Shown in pieces: positions 54,401-59,514 of a stretch of DNA of 64,000 bases. Both the position numbers and the translations under genes were made by a program. Every line of letters begins with the position of its first letter. Position 1 is the first letter of the stretch. The stretch is from contig NZ_CANMYE010000001.1 of the NCBI RefSeq assembly GCF_947502065.1, positions 1,240,001-1,304,000 on the forward strand, in the 5' to 3' direction. The stretch is from an uncultured Pseudoteredinibacter sp. (GTDB lineage: Bacteria; Pseudomonadota; Gammaproteobacteria; Pseudomonadales; Cellvibrionaceae). The notes under the pieces are model-generated. The model searched no databases. It was not told the DNA's origin and saw nothing but the letters and a program-made list of their open reading frames with translations.

Positions 54401-54677
54401 GGAAAGCATCAATCAACGGATTGCGGACGGCCTTAAAGTATCGGATGCGGTGTTTGATGGAGCGGTTTCAAGGCTAAGGCCCGTGTTGATGACTGCTATT
54501 ACCTCGGCACTGGGCCTGATCCCCATGCTGCTGTCGAATGGTGTCGGCGCAGAAATCCAAAAGCCTCTGGCGAGTGTGATCGTGGGCGGGTTGGTAACCG
54601 CTACGTTCTTGACGCTGTTTGTATTGCCGGTGCTGTTTGCCTGGTTTTCAAAAGGCAAGTTAAGCGACATGGCATAA
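51474..54677 (+). CDS. czcA: CzcA-like heavy-metal RND efflux pump
   Basis: A 1067-residue pump with AGGAG before the ATG. N-terminus and first helix are typical (INRLLVVIALITLTVSAVF, LDAFPDVTNVQV). Helix 4 carries AIGMLVDGSVVMVENMFKH, which differs from both the DFG-x-IVDGAV motif of Zn/Co pumps and the GAMIDGAIVMIEN of the copper pump in this window, so metal range is less certain than the name implies. After it comes an unusual Asp/His-rich loop (about 438-465, with DSDDVDPVDAAHDHDRHG). The C-terminal SRLRPVLMTAITSALGLIP is intact. It works with CzcB and CzcC. Confidence 0.92.
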   Translation: MFNRIIDWAVINRLLVVIALITLTVSAVFIIPKLNLDAFPDVTNVQVSVNTEAPGLAAEEVEQLITYPIEAVMYALPDVEEVRSISKTGLSGVTVVFKEGTDIYFARQLVFERLQAAKELIPDGVGTPEMGPNTSGLGQVYQYLLVAEPDAGFDAMALRSLNDWVVKLLLIPAEGVTDVLSFGGEVRQYQVNLNPSRLLAYELTQDDVMMALERNNTNVGGWYMNRGQEQLVIRGTGWLDHGEKGLEQIRQVPLKTVDGTTITVSDVAQVALGSEIRQGAVTMTRKNADDKVENLGEVVSGIVLKRMGANTKATIDGVNARIERINQALPEGVRFEAFYDQADLITQAVQTVVNALLLAFIFIVVILALFLMNLRATFLVLMSIPISIGIALMVMAWFGLSANLMSLGGIAVAIGMLVDGSVVMVENMFKHLTHPDAEHDTQRQSRVDSDDVDPVDAAHDHDRHGIALRLQEAGKEVARPIFFATAIILVVFMPLFSFEGVEAKLFQPMAISIMLAMLSAVLVALIIVPALATYLFRRGVRQRESFVLKPLDLLYRKGLAWAMGHSKVVVGVAAIMVVAAALVLPRLGTEFVPELEEGTINLRVTLAPSSSLDTALEVAPKLEAKLMEFPEVTYALSRIGRAEIGGDPEPVNNIEIYIGLKPVPEWTSADNRYELQSLMEQKLEQHPGLLLNFSQPIATRVDELLSGVKAQLAIKLFGPDLAVLAEKGQAIEAAVKEIEGARDVAMEQIAGESQLVVKPNRRALSRYGLAVGDVMELVREGLGGASAGQIINGNERYDIYVRLAERFREDRETIADLRLQAPSGAWVRLGDVAEVSIASGPPQVRRDDVQRRVVIQANVQGRDMGSVVADIRQAIVEQVDLPTGYSVDIGGQFENQQRAQKRLALVVPVSLGLIALLLYFAFASVGQAMLILVNVPLAVIGGVFSLWISGQYLSVPSSVGFITLFGVAVLNGVVMVESINQRIADGLKVSDAVFDGAVSRLRPVLMTAITSALGLIPMLLSNGVGAEIQKPLASVIVGGLVTATFLTLFVLPVLFAWFSKGKLSDMA

Positions 54678-54681
54678 ACGT

Positions 54682-54718
54682 TGTGCCTGCCCTTATCGTT
54701 ACGGTCAGGGCAGGTACA
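54682..54718 (+). terminator. Terminator-like hairpin after czcA
   Basis: TGTGCCTGCCCT (54682-54693) pairs with AGGGCAGGTACA (54707-54718), one G-T or A mismatch, with a 13-base loop. Only a weak T-run follows. It lies 5 bases after the czcA stop and 21 before the next start. Confidence 0.65.
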
Positions 54719-54739
54719 TTTATTGTGTAAGGGTTGCTC

Positions 54740-55657
54740 ATGCATCAACACGATCATTCACACCACAAAGATGAAAGTGCAAGCCGCATAGCAATGGCGT
54801 TCTTTCTTAACGTGGGCTTTACCATCATCGAATTCATCGGCGGCTGGCTCACCAACAGCACGGCTATCATGGCCGATGCGGTGCACGATCTGGGCGACAG
54901 TCTGTCCATTGGCAGCGCCTGGTTCCTGAACCGGCTGGGACGTAAATCCGCCGACACCGAATTCACCTATGGCTACCGGCGGTTGTCCCTGTTCGGCGCC
55001 CTGATCAACGGCCTGGTATTGATTGCCGGATCGCTGTGGGTATTAGGCGAAGCAATTCCCCGACTGGCCAATCCAGTGATGCCCGTCACCGAGGGCATGT
55101 TAGCGCTGGCGATTCTGGGCGTCACCGTCAACGGTATTGCTGCTTATCGCCTTAGCAAGGGAAATACGCTGAACGAAAAGGTATTGAACTGGCATTTATT
55201 GGAAGATGTGCTGGGGTGGGTGGCAGTGCTGATTATTTCAATCGTTTTGCAGTTTGCCGACTGGCCTATTCTCGACCCATTGTTATCGGTGGGGTTTACT
55301 CTCTTTATTCTGTTTAATGTGTGTCGGAATCTTTGGGTAACCTGCAAGCTTTTCTTTCAGGCTGTTCCAGATAAGGCGCTTCACGAAGAGATCCGGCGAA
55401 CACTAATTGGCATTAATGGCATCAGCGGAATTCATCACCAGCACCTCTGGTCCCTGGATGGTGAACAGCATGTATTGACGGCCCATATCGTAGCGGATCA
55501 CGAGGGAGTTTTTGGCCCTGACGAATACTGTGCCATCAAACAATCCATTGCTATGGCGCTCGAACAATACCCGCTGGCTCACACCACAATTGAAATCGAA
55601 CTGCCCGAAGAAGCTTGCCGGGATCAACCCGTGCCCAGCCAAACGGATCAGCACTAA
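54740..55657 (+). CDS. czcD: CzcD-like cation diffusion facilitator
   Basis: A 305-residue protein from ATG 54740 (AAGGG seven bases upstream). N-terminal His cluster (MHQHDHSHH). Six helices with the zinc-site motifs in helix 2 ([15 protein letters not shown]-x3-D) and helix 5 ([11 protein letters not shown]-x3-D), and a C-terminal cytosolic domain with [15 protein letters not shown] and HTTIEIE. This full set indicates a working Zn/Cd/Co exporter that complements CzcCBA. Confidence 0.92.
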   Translation: MHQHDHSHHKDESASRIAMAFFLNVGFTIIEFIGGWLTNSTAIMADAVHDLGDSLSIGSAWFLNRLGRKSADTEFTYGYRRLSLFGALINGLVLIAGSLWVLGEAIPRLANPVMPVTEGMLALAILGVTVNGIAAYRLSKGNTLNEKVLNWHLLEDVLGWVAVLIISIVLQFADWPILDPLLSVGFTLFILFNVCRNLWVTCKLFFQAVPDKALHEEIRRTLIGINGISGIHHQHLWSLDGEQHVLTAHIVADHEGVFGPDEYCAIKQSIAMALEQYPLAHTTIEIELPEEACRDQPVPSQTDQH

Positions 55658-55671
55658 CAAGAGAACTTCGT

Positions 55672-56196
55672 ATGTCCATCCTCTACACGCTCGGTTTGTT
55701 TATCATCACAGCTATTGCGGAAATAGTCGGCTGCTACCTGCCATACCTCTGGCTGAAGAAATCGGCATCCGCATGGGTTCTGCTGCCGGCTGCGTTCAGC
55801 CTGGCGTTGTTTGCCTGGTTACTGTTGTGGGCAAACAAATAAGTCTGTAACTGGACAGTGCTGGAGCCCCGATTCTACCGTCGTCAGATATGCCTTACCG
55901 AAAATTATATTTGTAACTGAATGAACGATTTTCGCCTTAAATCACGCTACAGCCTGCATTCCACCGTTTTAGTTACAGACTTATTTGTTACGGTTACAAA
56001 CATATTTGTTCAACTACAACTGTCTCTTCATCCAACCACCGCGGGCCGGGTTTATGCCGCCTATGGCGGCGTCTATGTTTCGACAGTCATGCTGTGGCTA
56101 TGGGGTGTGGATGGGATTCGCCCGCACCTATGGGATTTTGTTGGCGTGGCCGTCACTCTGGTAGGGATGGGCATTATCATGTTCGCACCGAGATGA
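55672..56196 (+). pseudogene. ynfA: ynfA (UPF0060 small multidrug/metal resistance-like protein), interrupted by a 193-bp mini-element
   Basis: The first 51 codons (55672-55824) read [20 protein letters not shown] to FAWLL; then the insertion adds a stop within 6 codons. The rest resumes at 56023 ([19 protein letters not shown]) to a stop at 56196. Removing the 198-base insert with one target copy leaves a 108-residue protein, the usual YnfA length, with no other lesion. So the gene was disrupted recently by one event. YnfA relatives are four-helix membrane exporters. Confidence 0.88.
55826..56018. mobile_element. 193-bp mini-element with TGT...ACA ends in ynfA
   Basis: Flanked by 5-bp duplications ACTGT (55821-55825 and 56019-56023). 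Ends begin TGT and finish ACA. The terminal 26 bases match as imperfect inverted repeats (20 of 26). Inside, a 19-bp sequence (AACAAATAAGTCTGTAACT, 55834-55852) recurs exactly inverted at 55971-55989, and weaker copies lie at about 55900-55918 and 55994-56012. TGT/ACA ends, 5-base duplication and repeated binding-type sites are those of Tn7/Tn402-like elements. It has no gene, so would need a transposase from elsewhere. Confidence 0.8.
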
Positions 56197-56208
56197 TTTC
56201 GATCCTGT

Positions 56209-57237
56209 TTACTTTCCCTTTTTTGGAGATTCAGCGTTCAGCAGCAAACTCATTTTTTCCATCAGAATGACTGACGCGTTATTGTTGAACTGCTGTCCTT
56301 CCTCAATGTACTCCCAAACGGTAGCATCACTTTTCCAACCTCCTTGCTTTTTAATCAGTTCATAGTCCACGCGTTCCCGAGCCGCCGAGGTAGAGAGGCC
56401 GCGACGAAAACTGTGACTGCTCAGTTCGGGGACAAAATCGAACTGACAGGCTTTACCAAGGGTTTTGAGCACATCATTGATTGCCCCAGGATTCAATTGC
56501 CTGGCTTGAACCTGATCCCAGCGATTGACCGGCCGAAACAGCGGACCAATCGCTATATCAGCGGTATCCATCCATTGCTTTATTGCTCTGGCTGGACAAC
56601 AGGTTGGATTCCCTGCAAAAGGCAGGGCTCGCACTAAGCCAGTAGCTTGCTGATCGGTCTTGGAACGGGGCAGCCGAATGATCAAGCCCTCAGGCTCCCA
56701 CACCAGGTCCGTGACTTGTATTGCGAGCAACTCGCTGCGACGAAACGCCCCGAAGAAGCCCGTTAGCACCAGTGCGATATCCCGATACTTCTTCTTGCTA
56801 TCTGGTAGTTGCTGGAGATGCTTTACCATCTGTGCGATGTGCTCCAGGCGCAGCGCCTTGGCTTTGCGTTTGGGTTGGCCGTGAGTGCGGCGGATGCCTT
56901 CCATCGTTTTGCGCACGAGAGGATCTTTTACTGGATCAGCGACTCCCTGGTAGTAGTGCCATTGGCCGATGGCCGTCAGGTGGAGATCCAGTGTCCGAGG
57001 GTTGAGAGATTCAGCTTTGATCAGTAGATAGCGCACGACAGTATCCCTGTCGGTAGGCAGTCGGCCACCCCATTTTTCGAATTGGCGAATGGCCGAGCGA
57101 TACGCTTTGCGCGTGTTGTCAGAGGTGGCTGCCTGGAGATAGTGACGCAGCGCTTCGGATTCCCGATGGGCAATCTGATATGATCGCTCATTACGTAATG
57201 ATAAGTCAGTGGTCAATTTGGGTGGTTTGCTGTGCAT
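56209..57237 (-). CDS. tnpS: TnpS-like tyrosine recombinase (cointegrate resolution)
   Basis: A 342-residue recombinase with an N-terminal core-binding domain (NTRKAYRSAIRQFEKWG, about 42-58) and catalytic residues in place: Arg in AFRRSELLAI (about 167), HSFRRG (about 279-284), and Tyr in VWEYIEEG (about 309). Located next to tnpT and the palindrome at 57317, and 1.3 kb from the right inverted repeat, it matches TnpS of Tn4651/Tn4652, which resolves cointegrates with TnpT. The gene is divergent from tnpT. Confidence 0.87.
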   Translation of the reverse strand: MHSKPPKLTTDLSLRNERSYQIAHRESEALRHYLQAATSDNTRKAYRSAIRQFEKWGGRLPTDRDTVVRYLLIKAESLNPRTLDLHLTAIGQWHYYQGVADPVKDPLVRKTMEGIRRTHGQPKRKAKALRLEHIAQMVKHLQQLPDSKKKYRDIALVLTGFFGAFRRSELLAIQVTDLVWEPEGLIIRLPRSKTDQQATGLVRALPFAGNPTCCPARAIKQWMDTADIAIGPLFRPVNRWDQVQARQLNPGAINDVLKTLGKACQFDFVPELSSHSFRRGLSTSAARERVDYELIKKQGGWKSDATVWEYIEEGQQFNNNASVILMEKMSLLLNAESPKKGK

Positions 57238-57316
57238 GAATCGAATTCCTATCGCGGTCGCTCAAAAGGCGGCTATGTACCGGCGTTACAAGTGAAAAAA
57301 TTATGCCTGATTATCA

Positions 57317-57348
57317 TAACCAACGATAATGGTCATTATCGTTGGTTA
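57317..57348. other. Palindromic resolution site between tnpS and tnpT
   Basis: TAACCAACGATAATG (57317-57331) and its exact inverse CATTATCGTTGGTTA (57334-57348) are separated by GT. In Tn4651-type transposons the core of the resolution site lies between divergent tnpS and tnpT and is a short inverted repeat where the recombinase binds. The site also fits a divergent promoter operator. Confidence 0.75.
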
Positions 57349-57441
57349 GAATTTGAAATTCAATCGTATTTGAAAAACATCAATATAATGTTATTTTACG
57401 TGTTACATAATACGTTATTAAATAATCTGAGAGGAATCCAC

Positions 57442-58491
57442 ATGGCCCGTGCCGGTGTCACTTACCACGACGTTGCCAAAGCCGCTGAAGCGATCAAAAG
57501 TCAGCGCCAAGAACCTACTGTAGACCGGGTGCGTGAACACCTCGGAACCGGCAGCAAAAGCACCATCGCACCACTGCTCAAACGTTGGCGATCAGATAAC
57601 GGAGAGGCGGCCGATATCGGCGGGCTACCGAACGACTTAATCGAAGTGGTAAAGTCGCTGTATGAGCGGGTACAACAAATGGCCGACCATCGTATCGAGC
57701 AGGCCCGTCAGGAATTTGAAGGTTTCAATAACGAGCTTCGTAAAGAGTTGACCGATTCCAAAAACACAATCGCGCAGCTTACTGCTCGACAACAAGATCT
57801 TGAAAGCCAGATTGAGCGGCAAAACAAAGAAAAAGGTGAGGAAAAAAAGTTTCTGGAAGGTGCGCGTATCAGCCTGGTTAAAGCCGAGTCCCAACGAGAC
57901 GAAGCGATTGCGAGGACTACTGAACTGAAGGGAAGCGTTGCTGAACTCAAGCAGGAAAACAAGGATATTCGAGAGCACTTTGAACACTATCAGCAGCGCA
58001 CAGCGGAAGACCGTCAGCAGGAGCGCGAACAGTTTCGCACTGTTATTCAGGGATTAAAAGATCAGATTCGTGATCTGCAACACCGGCTCACCCAAGCCGA
58101 GTCCAAAGCGTCTGAGTTATTTGATGCTAATGCACAGTTACAAAGCAACGCCGGTAAACTTGAACAAGCCAATGCAACGCTAAACAGGGAGCTAAACGGA
58201 AAGATAGAAGATATCCAGGGTCTGAAGCGCGAGCTTGAAGACGCCGTGACGAAGTATCGGGATTCCCAGCATAAAAATGAACAAATGGCGGAAAACATGG
58301 CAGTGATCACCACCCAAAAAGCAGATGTGAGCAAGGAATTGGCTGTGTCAGCTCAAGTATTGGAGACCACCAAAGCCGAACTAAAAGCCTGCCAGGACAA
58401 GATTGCATTTCTGACTGACGAGAACAAGGTAATACTTCAGGAAAAGGCGATGATCCAGGGGCAGTTTAAGCAACTCCAGGGCTCGCTATGA
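57442..58491 (+). CDS. tnpT: TnpT-like coiled-coil protein with KfrA-type N-terminal domain
   Basis: A 349-residue protein from ATG 57442 (GAGAGGA nine bases upstream; the frame extends upstream to 57232 but lacks support). Residues 1-60 are a helix-turn-helix-like KfrA N-terminal domain (VTYHDVAKAAEAIKSQRQEP, STIAPLLKRW); 70-349 is a long coiled coil rich in Gln, Glu and Lys. In Tn4651, TnpT binds the resolution site and helps TnpS. The stop is 12 bases from the right inverted repeat. Confidence 0.85.
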   Translation: MARAGVTYHDVAKAAEAIKSQRQEPTVDRVREHLGTGSKSTIAPLLKRWRSDNGEAADIGGLPNDLIEVVKSLYERVQQMADHRIEQARQEFEGFNNELRKELTDSKNTIAQLTARQQDLESQIERQNKEKGEEKKFLEGARISLVKAESQRDEAIARTTELKGSVAELKQENKDIREHFEHYQQRTAEDRQQEREQFRTVIQGLKDQIRDLQHRLTQAESKASELFDANAQLQSNAGKLEQANATLNRELNGKIEDIQGLKRELEDAVTKYRDSQHKNEQMAENMAVITTQKADVSKELAVSAQVLETTKAELKACQDKIAFLTDENKVILQEKAMIQGQFKQLQGSL

Positions 58492-58503
58492 TCGTGTTAG
58501 AGC

Positions 58504-58541
58504 CAAACTTGTCAAATTTGTCGGTTCTTCCACAGAACCCC
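58504..58541 (-). repeat. Right 38-bp terminal inverted repeat
   Basis: Read on the minus strand it starts GGGGTTCTGTGGAAGAACCG and matches the left repeat (42202-42239) at 37 of 38 positions. AAGTA follows at 58542-58546, the second target copy. Confidence 0.95.
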
Positions 58542-58598
58542 AAGTAGGGGTGAAATAAAATCCGTAATAATGATATTTTAACGGATTATTAGTGTTTT
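58542..58598. promoter_or_regulatory. Original upstream region of rec2, now displaced
   Basis: Before insertion this followed directly on the rec2 leader. It contains an inverted repeat ATCCGT (58560-58565) and ACGGAT (58581-58586) within AT-rich flanks. It may be the promoter or a recombinase site of rec2; the analogous region at rec1 shares short motifs (TAATGATAT, GGATTATWAG) with it in different order. Confidence 0.4.
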
Positions 58599-58630
58599 GC
58601 CAGCCAAATTGAAATTGCTGGCTAGTTTTT
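58599..58630 (+). terminator. Hairpin with T-run, rightward
   Basis: GCCAGC (58599-58604) pairs with GCTGGC (58617-58622) around a 12-base AT-rich loop, then TAGTTTTT. The orientation would stop transcription coming out of the transposon (tnpT) rightward; it overlaps the 3' end of the leftward exonuclease gene. Confidence 0.55.
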
Positions 58631-59101
58631 GCGCGCTAAATTCAGAGCTTGCCAAATGATCTTGGCGTCATCCAACGCTCTATGAACCGTATACTCATCC
58701 ACATTTTCTAACTTGCTCCTGGCAGCAAGAAAAGTTTCTAAGTGATTATCTGAATCTTTAAGCAGTTCCTGGATATCGAGAACTTCAAATCGTTGGTGGA
58801 TACTGCTATCGGCAAAAAGAACATTGCACCAGAAACCATCCCATTGGACAGAATCGCAATAGACCAGCTGCCCAGAGAGCTTGTTATTCAAGGCGTGTGC
58901 TACATGTGCTGGATTAAGCCCGTCAGATTCCAATTTAGACTTGGAAAGCGTATGAACAGCCTCAGCTTCGTCCGACCAGTATTGCCAATGGGGCATTGGT
59001 TTTATAAGAGCTTGGTACTCATCTGATCCATTTGTAAGCCCAACCTCTATGGGATAGCTCTGTTTAGATAAGCCACTGGCTTCAAAGTCGATGATCCACA
59101 T
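58622..59101 (-). CDS. DnaQ-like (DEDDh) 3'-5' exonuclease-fold protein
   Basis: A 159-residue protein. IIDFEASGL at the N-terminus supplies the first acidic pair, AEAVHTLSKSKLE and VYCDSVQWDGFW the middle acidic residue, and VHRALDDAKIIW the final His and Asp. That is the DEDDh order of ribonuclease T / DNA polymerase epsilon-like exonucleases. It is a single domain with no partner fused. Weak ribosome site. It lies between the transposon and the SWIM operon and could be a nuclease of a defence system or a stand-alone RNase. Confidence 0.8.
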   Translation of the reverse strand: MWIIDFEASGLSKQSYPIEVGLTNGSDEYQALIKPMPHWQYWSDEAEAVHTLSKSKLESDGLNPAHVAHALNNKLSGQLVYCDSVQWDGFWCNVLFADSSIHQRFEVLDIQELLKDSDNHLETFLAARSKLENVDEYTVHRALDDAKIIWQALNLARKN

Positions 59102-59514
59102 ACAACAGTATAAGGGTTATAGAGTTCAGACCAGTATATAGATCGGATATACAGGGGCAATTAGTAGTTGAAAGAAAAGCTGCCATTAGCAGGGGGCGCC
59201 TAGTTTGTAAGGAAATTGCCAACCTTACATGGAGAGTTGTTCCAGGTTAGGACGGCCGTATATTTATCGTTCTGACGACCACCTGTACACTTTGGAGAAA
59301 AACTGTACGGTATAGCGAAAAGAACTGAACACTTTTGCGAGTCGTCCACTGGCGTTCTGGTAGCTTTATCCATTAAGGTGCGCATAATGTATATTATGTT
59401 AAATAACATATTGCGCGCTCCACACATAAAACCCGTATTCCAGTTGGACGTCCATCTAATTGCTAAAGTTTCTTTTGATACTACTTACCTTCTCTATCAT
59501 AGCAGCCAACAAAT
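59102..59514. other. Intergenic region with a dyad
   Basis: About 410 bp without a gene. A dyad at about 59395-59410 (ATGTTA-AA-TAACAT) lies within AT-rich sequence downstream of the leftward DUF6493 gene and could serve as a terminator or the exonuclease promoter. Otherwise nothing identifiable. Confidence 0.4.

Larger units (their letters stand above)
42202..58541. mobile_element. Complete Tn4651-type Tn3-superfamily transposon with Czc metal resistance (16,340 bp)
   Basis: Bounded by 38-bp inverted repeats (42202-42239 and 58504-58541, one mismatch) beginning GGGG and by 5-bp target duplications AAGTA. tnpA lies at the left end; the tyrosine recombinase tnpS and coiled-coil tnpT lie at the right end around a palindrome, the layout of the Tn4651/Tn4652 branch in which TnpS/TnpT resolve cointegrates. 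Passenger genes are a toxin-antitoxin-like cluster, a CadR-like regulator, two CDF exporters, CzcCBA and an interrupted ynfA. The czc part is visibly GC-richer than flanking DNA. Rejoining the flanks restores the leader of rec2. Confidence 0.95.

Noticed and set aside
55826..56018. Integron attC site as an explanation for the ynfA insert
   Set aside because: The ends do not fit GTTRRRY/RYYYAAC core sites, while the 5-bp duplication and TGT/ACA ends fit transposition.
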